Source: Sneathiella sedimenti (lineage in GTDB: Bacteria > Pseudomonadota > Alphaproteobacteria > Sneathiellales > Sneathiellaceae). From it: a DNA stretch of 64,000 nt. This document shows positions 9,740 through 18,043 of the stretch, piece by piece. The notes under the pieces were generated by a model. That model saw only the letters and a list, made by a program, of their open reading frames with translations. It was not told the origin of the DNA and did no database searches. The translations under genes were made by a program, and so were the position numbers. Position 1 is the stretch's first letter. The number at the start of each line of letters is the position of its first letter. The DNA is taken from NCBI RefSeq assembly GCF_017313765.1, contig NZ_JAFLNC010000001.1:434001-498000 (forward strand). Direction: 5' to 3'.

Positions 9740-11323
9740 ATGAAAAGCCACACTGATCATTCTTCTGCCCCCCGCCCCGTTTTGCTCTGTATCCTTGACG
9801 GATGGGGCCACAGCGACACAAATGTCGATAATGCCATCGCGGCGGGAAATACACCACATTGGGATCAAATGGTTGCGACGCAGCCACATAGCCTGCTGGG
9901 CACTTCAGGCGCCGATGTCGGTCTGCCGGAAGGACAAATGGGCAACTCCGAAGTCGGGCATATGACGATCGGCAGCGGCCGGATCATCCTTCAGGACCTG
10001 CCCCGTATCAATCACGAGATCGAGACCGGGGCGCTGGCGAACAATCCTGAACTCCTGGATGTCATTGCGAAACTGAAGGCGTCGGGCGGACGCTGTCATA
10101 TTGCCGGCCTGCTGTCTCCGGGCGGTGTTCACTCCCACCAGGATCACATGGCAGCGCTCGCCAAGATTATGGATAATGCCGGTATTGAAGTTTGCCTCCA
10201 TGGCTTTATGGATGGCCGTGATACGCCCCCAACGAGCGGAGCGGACTTCACGAGAGAGATTGTGCGAAAGCTTGAGGTTCTCTCACATGCGCGGATCGTG
10301 ACCCTCATCGGTCGCTACTATGCGATGGATCGCGACACCAACTGGGATCGCGTCGAGAAAGCCTACAACGCAATTTTTGGTGCTGTCGGCGAAAGGTTTT
10401 CTGACCCGGTCGCCGCGCTGAAGCATGCCTATGAGGCAGGTGAAACGGATGAGTTTTTCAAACCTCATATCGCGGACGGCTATGAGGGCGTACAGGACGG
10501 CGATGCGTTCATCATGGCAAATTTTCGGGCCGATCGCGCCCGCGAAATTCTAACCGCGATCACCGACAACGGCTTTAGCGGTTTTAAGCGCACAACGCAG
10601 CCGAAATTGGCGGCGATCAAGGGAATGGTTGAGTATTCAACAGATCTCGCCGGCTCTATCCCCGCGTTGTTCCCACCAGTCGAAGTAAGGCATACACTTG
10701 GTGAAGTCGTTGCCGGCGCCGGCAAGACGCAGCTTCGAATTGCGGAGACCGAGAAGTATGCGCATGTGACCTTTTTCCTGAATGGGGGAGAAGAGCGGGT
10801 TTATAACGGTGAGGAGCGCATCCTGGTACCAAGCCCGAAGGTCGCAACCTATGACTTGAAGCCGGAAATGTCCGCATTTGAAGTCCGGGACAAGCTGATC
10901 GACGCAATCCACTCCGAGAAATTCGACCTCATTGTCGTTAATTTCGCCAATCCGGACATGGTTGGCCATACAGGCGTGATGGAAGCCGCCATCAAAGCGG
11001 TGGAGGTGATTGACGATTGCATCGGCATGTTGGCCCAGGCGATTGAAAATGTTGGTGGGGCGATGCTGATAACCGCGGATCACGGGAATATCGAGGTTAT
11101 GCGCGATCCAACGACACAGGCCCCCTATACTTCGCATACGACGAACCTTGTTCCCTTCGTACTAGCCGTCGGCCCGGAAGGGGCCTCTGCAAGTGATGGA
11201 ACACTGGCAGACCTTGCGCCTACGGTTCTAAATCTCATGGGCATGGACATCCCATCTGAAATGACCGGTACAAACCTTGTCCATGTAAGGGAGGGGCTGG
11301 GAAAAGACCGTGTTGCGTCCTGA
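9740..11323 (+). CDS. gpmI: 2,3-bisphosphoglycerate-independent phosphoglycerate mutase
   Basis: A glycolytic enzyme interconverting 3- and 2-phosphoglycerate with two manganese ions. The 527 residues open the alkaline-phosphatase-like domain with LCILDGWG, carry the phosphoserine motif MGNSEVGHMTIGSGR and the metal-binding NFANPDMVGHTG and TADHGN. The length is close to the usual 510-550 residues. It overlaps the downstream envC-like gene by 14 bases; in many proteobacteria gpmI-envC-ctpA form a conserved unit, as here. Confidence 0.97.
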   Translation: MKSHTDHSSAPRPVLLCILDGWGHSDTNVDNAIAAGNTPHWDQMVATQPHSLLGTSGADVGLPEGQMGNSEVGHMTIGSGRIILQDLPRINHEIETGALANNPELLDVIAKLKASGGRCHIAGLLSPGGVHSHQDHMAALAKIMDNAGIEVCLHGFMDGRDTPPTSGADFTREIVRKLEVLSHARIVTLIGRYYAMDRDTNWDRVEKAYNAIFGAVGERFSDPVAALKHAYEAGETDEFFKPHIADGYEGVQDGDAFIMANFRADRAREILTAITDNGFSGFKRTTQPKLAAIKGMVEYSTDLAGSIPALFPPVEVRHTLGEVVAGAGKTQLRIAETEKYAHVTFFLNGGEERVYNGEERILVPSPKVATYDLKPEMSAFEVRDKLIDAIHSEKFDLIVVNFANPDMVGHTGVMEAAIKAVEVIDDCIGMLAQAIENVGGAMLITADHGNIEVMRDPTTQAPYTSHTTNLVPFVLAVGPEGASASDGTLADLAPTVLNLMGMDIPSEMTGTNLVHVREGLGKDRVAS

Positions 11324-12629
11324 GTTCAGTTCTTTTAGTCCACGCCGATATTTGCGGCGTTTCGCCTGTGGGCTTCTCGGGCTGTCCCTTCTGCTGCCAG
11401 TCGCGCCTGTAGAGGCCTCGCCCGATCAAGACCTTGAGAAGTTGCGCAAGGCGCTGGCGGAATCGGAAAACCGGCAGGAAAGTTTTACGAGCCAGCTTAA
11501 CGATCTCAGCGGTGAAATCCGGGTTCTCAAGCAACGACTGGTCACGGCGGGACGAAACCTCACCCTTCTCGATCAAAACCTTGTCGACGTGGAAGATCGG
11601 CTGGATCAAATCCGGCAGGTTGAAAATGATACCCTCCAGAATCTTTCAAAAAGAAATGCCGACCTGGCAGTCATGCTTTCTGCTCTGATAAATCTCAGCC
11701 GCCAGCCTGAAGGGACCCTGATGGGGAACCCTAGTGGCCTGGTCAATAGTTTACGTGCCTCATCCCTTTTGCAGTCAATCTTGCCAAAGCTGAAAAAGGA
11801 GGCGGATCAACTCTCGATACAGCTTGATACGCTTGCTAGCCTTCGCGCACAGTACGATGCCGAAAGAAAGGAGTTCAGCTCGCTTCGTGAACAGCGTACG
11901 GCCGAGCAGGAGAAGCTAGACCAGTTGCTTAATGAGAAGCGCGCTGCACAGAAAAAAATTTCAACCGCCAGTCTTGCCGAGCAGCAAAGGCTGCAGAAGC
12001 TGACGGCGAATGTGCGTGATACGGAGACGCTCATGTTGCGTCTGGAAGAAGACAAGGCGCGACAAAAGGCGGCAGAAGAAGCGCGACTTCAACGGGAAAT
12101 AGCGGAAAAAGAAAAGCAGGCGCTAGCCGAGCAGAAGGCTGCAGAAAAGCAGAAGTCACAAGAAGAAATCAAGATTAGGCCTATCGTTTCACCCAAACTG
12201 GCAAGCATCGGCCCAGCACGTCACTTTACGGAGGCGAAAGGATTGCTTCCGTTACCAGTGGGGGGGCGGATCGTTACAAAATATGATGAAAGTGATCAGG
12301 CGGGTAACAAAAAGGGTATAGTTATTGAAACCCGCCCCGAGGCGGCCGTTATCTCACCATTCGACGGCCAGATTGCCTTTGCCGGCCCTTTCCGGCACTA
12401 TGGCTTATTGCTGATCATTGACCATGGTGACGGATACCATACACTGTTGTCTGGCATGGGATCTATTGACGGAACAGTCGGCCAATTGTTGCTTGCCGGG
12501 GAACCGGTCGGGCAAATGAAAAAAAGTAGTAAAGAAAATCCAAAGCTCTATATGGAGCTTAGAAACAACGGTGCGCCCATTGACCCTGTCCCCTGGTTAA
12601 TGGCCGCAAATAGAAAGGTTAGCGGATAA
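11310..12629 (+). CDS. envC: EnvC-like murein hydrolase activator (degenerate LytM domain)
   Basis: A periplasmic protein of 439 residues: an N-terminal signal/anchor (CGLLGLSLLLPVAPVEA), a coiled coil from about 30 to 275 rich in Glu, Lys, Gln and Leu, and a C-terminal M23/LytM domain (about 310-435). The zinc ligands of active M23 peptidases are missing: the first motif reads KKGIVIET instead of HxGxD-like, and the final one LYMELR instead of LHFE-type. That is the pattern of EnvC, which activates amidases rather than cutting peptidoglycan. The GTG start overlaps gpmI by 14 bases, and the stop overlaps the ctpA start (TAATG). Confidence 0.88.
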   Translation: MLRPEFSSFSPRRYLRRFACGLLGLSLLLPVAPVEASPDQDLEKLRKALAESENRQESFTSQLNDLSGEIRVLKQRLVTAGRNLTLLDQNLVDVEDRLDQIRQVENDTLQNLSKRNADLAVMLSALINLSRQPEGTLMGNPSGLVNSLRASSLLQSILPKLKKEADQLSIQLDTLASLRAQYDAERKEFSSLREQRTAEQEKLDQLLNEKRAAQKKISTASLAEQQRLQKLTANVRDTETLMLRLEEDKARQKAAEEARLQREIAEKEKQALAEQKAAEKQKSQEEIKIRPIVSPKLASIGPARHFTEAKGLLPLPVGGRIVTKYDESDQAGNKKGIVIETRPEAAVISPFDGQIAFAGPFRHYGLLLIIDHGDGYHTLLSGMGSIDGTVGQLLLAGEPVGQMKKSSKENPKLYMELRNNGAPIDPVPWLMAANRKVSG

Positions 12630-13921
12630 TGAGACATGTTGTAACAGGTGTGTTGGCCGCGGCGGTGTTAGTGCTGTCGATCGCGATCATTACGACACCG
12701 GATGATCGGGTTGAGGCCAGTTCCGAAACCTATCGTCAACTAAATCTGTTTGGCGACGTGTTTGCAAAAATTCGCGAAGATTACGTTGAAGAAGTTGATG
12801 ATGAAAAGCTGATTGAGGCGGCCATTAACGGCATGCTCAGCTCTCTCGACCCGCATTCAAGTTATCTTAATCCGAAAAACTATGACGGCATGAAAGTGCA
12901 AACACGCGGCAAGTTCGGCGGACTCGGAATTGAAGTGACGATGGAAAATGGCCTGGTCAAGGTTGTGGCACCAATTGATGACACACCCGCCGCCAAGGCG
13001 GGCATTCTTGCGGGCGATTATATTACTCACCTCGATGACGAGCCAGTCCTCGGCCTCACACTAGCCGAAGCTGTTGAGAAAATGCGCGGCCTGGTCGACA
13101 CGGACCTAAAGCTCACTATCCGGCGCGCCGGCGAAAAGGAGCCGCTCGATATTACGCTCACCCGCGCCATCATTACCGTGCAATCCGTTCGGGGCCGGCT
13201 TGAAGGCGACGACATTTTCTATGTCCGGATTTCCAGTTTTACGGAACAAACCGATGATGGGCTTCGGAAAACGATTAATCGGCTAAAAGAGGAATCTGGA
13301 AATGAGTTCAAAGGGCTTATTCTTGATCTTCGAAACAATCCCGGCGGGCTGCTCGATCAGGCCATTGCCGTTTCCGATGATTTCCTGGAAAAAGGCGAAA
13401 TTGTCTCGACCCGTGGCCGCAAGGCAGATGATGCGCAACGGTATAATGCAAAACCGGATGACATCGTAGATGGCAAGCCAATTGTCGTCCTGATCAACGG
13501 CGGATCCGCGAGTGCCTCCGAAATCGTTGCCGGCGCCCTTCAGGATCACGGTCGTGCAGTTATCCTCGGCACCAAAAGTTTTGGTAAAGGATCCGTACAA
13601 ACGATTGTCCCGCTCCAGGGGAACGGGGCAATGCGGATGACAACTGCACGCTATTATACGCCATCAGGAACCTCTATTCAGGCCAAAGGCATCGTGCCGG
13701 ACATAGAAGTGGAACAAGCAAAACTCGAAGTTTTGGAGCCGCTTAAAGGCAGGTCCGAGGCAGATTTGCGGAATCATCTGGATAATGGCGAAGAAGCGGA
13801 ATCTTCGGCAAATAGCGCAACAGAAGCAGCGACTAAGGAAGAAATTCTTGACTACCAGCTTCTGCGCGCAAAAGATCTACTCAAGGGTGTCTGGCTTTTC
13901 GCTAAAAAGGATGCGAAATAG
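12629..13921 (+). CDS. ctpA: Carboxy-terminal processing protease (S41A)
   Basis: A 430-residue periplasmic serine protease. It has an N-terminal membrane anchor (about residues 7-24), a PDZ domain (about 85-170, with GGLGIEV) and the S41 catalytic domain. The catalytic serine is in GGSASASEIVAGALQDH and the lysine in GTKSFGKGSVQT, a Ser-Lys dyad. The start shares one base with the envC-like stop, so translation is coupled. CtpA with EnvC and the next gene suggests an envelope-remodelling group. Confidence 0.96.
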   Translation: MRHVVTGVLAAAVLVLSIAIITTPDDRVEASSETYRQLNLFGDVFAKIREDYVEEVDDEKLIEAAINGMLSSLDPHSSYLNPKNYDGMKVQTRGKFGGLGIEVTMENGLVKVVAPIDDTPAAKAGILAGDYITHLDDEPVLGLTLAEAVEKMRGLVDTDLKLTIRRAGEKEPLDITLTRAIITVQSVRGRLEGDDIFYVRISSFTEQTDDGLRKTINRLKEESGNEFKGLILDLRNNPGGLLDQAIAVSDDFLEKGEIVSTRGRKADDAQRYNAKPDDIVDGKPIVVLINGGSASASEIVAGALQDHGRAVILGTKSFGKGSVQTIVPLQGNGAMRMTTARYYTPSGTSIQAKGIVPDIEVEQAKLEVLEPLKGRSEADLRNHLDNGEEAESSANSATEAATKEEILDYQLLRAKDLLKGVWLFAKKDAK

Positions 13922-14009
13922 ACAGCTGTATATCTTAGTTCTTCCGGCGGTGCCTCATAGCTAGACAACGGCACTACGTCGGTAGGATTGAAAACACCGG
14001 CGGATTATT

Positions 14010-15710
14010 GTGGGAAAGCTAAACACAGACGATACTTCCAAACCGGCACCTAAAAACAAGGTGTCGGTTTTATTTATACTTACTCTGTCCATAATTCTTG
14101 CCACTATCGGCATTATGAGCTGGAGTTTTTTTGGTAAGCATAACCAGAAGGCTGCCCTCATTACTACGGCCAGAACGACGATAAACGCACCGGTCCAGCC
14201 AAAGCCGCAATTGCCGCCAGAACCGCAGGAAGACGACATCGCTCCCGCGGCAACTTCCTCTGCCCCGGAACCTTCTTCCGTTAATCCCGAAATCCCTGAA
14301 GCACCAAAGATTGGAGCGATTTCGGAGTCTGCGCAAGAAGCAGACCCAGAGAAGGAAATAACCACCAAATCAGATGTAGAGATCGAGCAACCGGCGCAAA
14401 CCGGCAGCACCCCTACCCCAACCGCATTTCCCGAAGCAGAGACTCCGCTCTCCCGGGAAATTGCGCCGCCGTGGGGTCAGGAAGACCTTGCAGACGACTT
14501 TAATGCCGCGTCCGACCCTGAGACATTCGACCAGCCCCAAATGGAAGCTTCCGGGGCGATAGAATCCCCGCCTCAAACGGAGGAAGTGCCGGAATCGGTA
14601 GACACATCGGAAGACATGTTATCGACTGACGACGGGTTACCCCCAACGACTACTGCGGTTGAAAAGCGAAAAGAAGAACTCGCGACAGAAACAGCGCCAG
14701 ACCTTGAGGCAAATGATCCGCCGACCGATGAGGTCCCCGACACCAAAGTTGAGGCTCAGAGCCAACCTGAAGTCTTAGTACCGTCCAAAAATCCTGAAAT
14801 TGCGGACCCAAATACAATCCCCAGCGACAATCCAACCGATACTCAAGTTGGGATAACGGAAGAAGTTTCGCCTCCGTCCTCGGCCTCAATTTCGCCGGAG
14901 CGCCCAGAGAAAGCAGATGACTTAGCGCCTGAGCTGGTAACAGCTATCGCGGAATCTAGTGAAAAGCCCGCCAAAGCGGCGATAAAGGGTACGGAACTCC
15001 CCTGGCAGAAATACGCAGGCTCCTTCGATTATTCGGATGACCGACCCCGCATCGCGATCGTGATTAGCGAGGCTGGCATTAGTGCCCCCCGCACGCGCGA
15101 TGCTATCGAGAAGCTTCCAGCTGCTGTGACATTGGGCTTCAATCCCTACGGCAGAAACCTACAAGACCTGGTCGATCAGGCGCGAGAGGCAGGACATGAA
15201 GTGCTTCTCCAACTCCCCATGGAGCCATTGGGCTATCCGCGGATCGATCCCGGACCGCAGGCCATGCGTACAGACCTGACAGACGACGAGAATCAGGCGC
15301 GGCTTGCCTGGGCTCTTACTCGATTTACAGGGTATGCCGGCGTGACCAATCAGATGGGATCGAAATTTACATCAGACCCAGCAAGCATTCAGTCGATTTT
15401 GACGGTTCTCAAGGAAAAAGGTGTCCTGTACCTGGATAGTCGCACAGCCAGCGATAGTGTCGCGGCTGACATAGCCGAAAAGCTTGATATTCCAGTTGCC
15501 ATCAACAACCGGTTTCTAGATCATAAGGCTGATGGCGCCCTTATTGATGCTCGCCTCGAGGAACTGGAATCAATCGCTAAGAGGACAGGATCGGCCATCG
15601 GGGTCGCCTATCCCCATAGTGTAACTTATCAACATCTTTCGGAATGGGCGGCCACATTAGATCAGAAAGGCCTGGTTCTGGCACCCGTGTCAGCCCTAAT
15701 TAGAAGGTAG
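14010..15710 (+). CDS. Divergent polysaccharide deacetylase family protein (DUF610/YibQ-like)
   Basis: A 566-residue envelope protein. A single membrane helix lies near residues 11-32 (VLFILTLSIILATIGI), so most of it is periplasmic. Residues about 50-330 form a low-complexity linker rich in Pro, Glu, Thr and Ser. The C-terminal 230 residues match the divergent deacetylase fold (PRIAIVISEAGIS, LQLPMEPLGYP, VLYLDSRTAS, IGVAYPH). Close relatives usually have a much shorter linker. The role is not established; the genomic link to envC/ctpA is widely conserved. Start is GTG. Confidence 0.85.
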   Translation: MGKLNTDDTSKPAPKNKVSVLFILTLSIILATIGIMSWSFFGKHNQKAALITTARTTINAPVQPKPQLPPEPQEDDIAPAATSSAPEPSSVNPEIPEAPKIGAISESAQEADPEKEITTKSDVEIEQPAQTGSTPTPTAFPEAETPLSREIAPPWGQEDLADDFNAASDPETFDQPQMEASGAIESPPQTEEVPESVDTSEDMLSTDDGLPPTTTAVEKRKEELATETAPDLEANDPPTDEVPDTKVEAQSQPEVLVPSKNPEIADPNTIPSDNPTDTQVGITEEVSPPSSASISPERPEKADDLAPELVTAIAESSEKPAKAAIKGTELPWQKYAGSFDYSDDRPRIAIVISEAGISAPRTRDAIEKLPAAVTLGFNPYGRNLQDLVDQAREAGHEVLLQLPMEPLGYPRIDPGPQAMRTDLTDDENQARLAWALTRFTGYAGVTNQMGSKFTSDPASIQSILTVLKEKGVLYLDSRTASDSVAADIAEKLDIPVAINNRFLDHKADGALIDARLEELESIAKRTGSAIGVAYPHSVTYQHLSEWAATLDQKGLVLAPVSALIRR

Positions 15711-15718
15711 GAATAGTC

Positions 15719-16198
15719 ATGACTGAAACCGTGTCACGAGAAGACCTTCCCTATCGTCCCTGTGCGGGCATGATGGTTTTGAATAAAAAGGGACAGGTAT
15801 TTGTCGGTCGACGGCTTGATATGGTCACTGAACATTGGCAAATGCCACAAGGTGGAATTGATCCAGGAGAAGACCCTCTAAAAGCCGCCTTTCGTGAGCT
15901 TGAAGAAGAAATTGGCACCCGGAATGTTGAGCTTATCCATGCTCTTGATGAATGGCTCAATTATGATTTACCTGAAAGCCTGATAGGCAAAGTCTGGAAA
16001 GGTAAATATCGCGGGCAAACGCAAAAATGGTTCCTTTTTCGCTATCTCGGCCGGGATAAAGACATCAATATTAAAACGCATCACCCCGAATTTTCTGAAT
16101 GGAAATGGGCGGAGTTTTCTGAGTTACCGAATTTAATTGTGCCTTTCAAACGTGATCTTTATGAGACAATTTTACAAAAATTTTCTCGGTTCGTATGA
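15719..16198 (+). CDS. rppH: RNA 5'-pyrophosphohydrolase (Nudix)
   Basis: A 159-residue Nudix hydrolase that removes pyrophosphate from the 5' end of mRNA and triggers decay. The full Nudix box is present (GGIDPGEDPLKAAF, then RELEEEIG: Gx5Ex7RExxEExG). PYRPCAGMMVLN at the start and KGKYRGQTQKWFLFR in the middle are typical of RppH/IalA rather than other Nudix enzymes. It follows the deacetylase-like gene by 8 bases and is the last gene of this plus-strand run; no clear terminator follows. Confidence 0.95.
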   Translation: MTETVSREDLPYRPCAGMMVLNKKGQVFVGRRLDMVTEHWQMPQGGIDPGEDPLKAAFRELEEEIGTRNVELIHALDEWLNYDLPESLIGKVWKGKYRGQTQKWFLFRYLGRDKDINIKTHHPEFSEWKWAEFSELPNLIVPFKRDLYETILQKFSRFV

Positions 16199-16535
16199 TT
16201 TTCGCCTACCAAACACTGGCTTGCCATCACAATTTGTAGTGATTAAACAAAAATATTCGCCAGTAAATCTCAATATCTAGTATTAATAAGCCGAACAAAG
16301 AGTTCGGACCTTATCTGGTTGTATTTCAATTTAAGATACGATTATAATCTTAACCAATTGTTAACTGTAATTAATTGGTTATAGTTAACAATAAGAATTA
16401 GTTTTTTAATCACACGATCAGCAGTTGGGTGGTTATTTAAATATAATTTTATTCAAAATTTAACTGGTTGCAAAATATACGCCCTACCAGTAGCTTAAAT
16501 GAAAAACGTCTAGTAATCGTTTAGTGAGCGTAAAT
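16199..16535. other. AT-rich non-coding region upstream of the PilZ-methyltransferase gene
   Basis: About 330 bases, clearly more AT-rich than the flanking genes, with no credible reading frame. It holds the CtrA-like palindrome at 16350-16365, a nested inverted repeat TAACCAATT / AATTGGTTA (16351-16359 and 16373-16381), and a further GTTAAC at 16384-16389. The promoter of the downstream gene must lie here; I could not fix -35/-10 boxes. Confidence 0.6.
16350..16365 (+). promoter_or_regulatory. CtrA-like binding site
   Basis: TTAACCAATTGTTAAC matches TTAA-N7-TTAAC exactly and is nearly palindromic, with TTAA half-sites also spaced correctly on the minus strand. It lies about 170 bases upstream of the PilZ-methyltransferase start. 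Confidence 0.5.
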
Positions 16536-17996
16536 ATGAAACACTATGAAGAGCTTACCGGGGGTGAGGGGAGACGCGTTTTTTATCGCGCTGAACGGTT
16601 CGACGCAAAAACCCTGATGAGCAGCATTTCTCCCGTCGTCAAGGTAGACGACAAGGCCTTTGACCTTTTCGATATCAGCATGAGCGGAATTAGCTTCGTG
16701 AGTCCGCAAAATTTTTCATGGCTCGAAGAGATGAACAAGGACGTTCCCTTAAGATTGAACCTGGGAACGACTGAAATTTTTGCAGGCAACGGCAAAATCC
16801 GCCGTATAGAACCGCACGAAAACCAGCACAAGGTTGCCATAGAACTCACTAAGGGATTTCTCGATATACGGAAGATCCTGGACCAACACGATGATTTAGC
16901 GCTTCAGGAGGCGGTAACCGTCGGCCTCGCGGATCAATCCCATCTGGTCCCCGCGTCTTACAAGGAAGCAATCGGCGATGCCGTCTATATGCTGCGTTCC
17001 ATTCACAAGGTATTGGACAAGGTCGAAAAAGACCTCAACTCGGAAGATTCCCGTCGCGATGATCGCATAAAGGATATTATCCTAGCCTGCGAAACAAAGG
17101 CTCTCGCCCGCTGGAAAGAGATTTCCAAAAGATGTTTGAAGATCACCAAGGAACTCGGTGACAATGAGGCGGCAATCGCCGCAACCAAGAAATATACGGA
17201 GTTAGTTTTAACTCCCGAGATTCTGCCCGGCGCGAGCTGGAACCGAGCCTATACGAAACCACTTGGATATCCGGGTGATTATCAGGTCATGAACTATGCG
17301 TATAACCTCAGCCTTGAGGGAGATACGGCCTACGCGAAATTCTGCCATCGGCTCGGCACTTCAACAGGCGAGTTTATTACAACTCGCATGACGATGACGA
17401 AACAGGCAATCGCCAAGCTAAGTATCAAGGCAGCAGAAAAAGGCCTTAAAAGTTTCAAGGTTGCGAGCCTCGGGTGTGGTCCGGCGCAGGAGGTGGCAAA
17501 CTATCTGAAATCAATGGTTCCGCCTCTCGCTATGGAATTTACCTTGATCGATCAGGACCATGACGCCCTTTCCTACGCCTATAACAGCACATACCCGCAA
17601 GTCGCCCAGTTAGACGGAAAAGCCTCGGTCAAGTGTCTGCATGCGACTTTCCTGGAGTTTCTGGCAACCGGAAAGCTCTTTAGGAAGCTGGAGAAACAGA
17701 ACCTTATCTATGCTGTAGGCCTCGCCGATTACCTTGGTAAGAAACGGGCGACGAGAATGGTCGATGACCTCTATGCCAATCTCGCTCCCGGCGGAACGCT
17801 GATCATCGGCTGCATGAGGACTTCAGAAACAAGCCTGGAATGGCAGGTTGAGTATGCCGTGGACTGGACTTTGGTTCACCGAACAGAAGAGGAAATGCTG
17901 GAACTCGCGCATAATCTTGACGATGAAGCCACCCGGGAGATAGCCGTTGATTCAACAGGTCATTGCCATTTGCTGATTATCACCAAACCGGAATAA
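16536..17996 (+). CDS. PilZ-like domain fused to a PhcB-related SAM-dependent methyltransferase
   Basis: A 486-residue soluble protein. Residues about 13-116 look like a PilZ domain: RVFYR (RxxxR, 14-18) then DISMSG (DxSxxG, 46-51), the pair that binds c-di-GMP. A helical linker follows. PLGYPGDY (242-249) is characteristic of the family often annotated as 3-hydroxypalmitate methyl ester (PhcB-type) biosynthesis protein, and LGCGPAQE (312-319) is SAM motif I. The product is unknown; a lipid or fatty-acid methyl ester signal is possible by family only. Start: ATG at 16536; an upstream in-frame GTG (16524) lacks a ribosome-binding site. It converges with a histidine kinase gene. Confidence 0.75.
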   Translation: MKHYEELTGGEGRRVFYRAERFDAKTLMSSISPVVKVDDKAFDLFDISMSGISFVSPQNFSWLEEMNKDVPLRLNLGTTEIFAGNGKIRRIEPHENQHKVAIELTKGFLDIRKILDQHDDLALQEAVTVGLADQSHLVPASYKEAIGDAVYMLRSIHKVLDKVEKDLNSEDSRRDDRIKDIILACETKALARWKEISKRCLKITKELGDNEAAIAATKKYTELVLTPEILPGASWNRAYTKPLGYPGDYQVMNYAYNLSLEGDTAYAKFCHRLGTSTGEFITTRMTMTKQAIAKLSIKAAEKGLKSFKVASLGCGPAQEVANYLKSMVPPLAMEFTLIDQDHDALSYAYNSTYPQVAQLDGKASVKCLHATFLEFLATGKLFRKLEKQNLIYAVGLADYLGKKRATRMVDDLYANLAPGGTLIIGCMRTSETSLEWQVEYAVDWTLVHRTEEEMLELAHNLDDEATREIAVDSTGHCHLLIITKPE

Positions 17997-18043
17997 ACTT
18001 CCCAGAACGGGGACCGGAAATTATCGTCAGGATTTTTCTGGTT

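Noticed and set aside
12161-12629. The LytM domain as an active M23 endopeptidase
   Set aside because: The His/Asp zinc ligands expected in both motifs are absent, so it is called an activator, not a protease.
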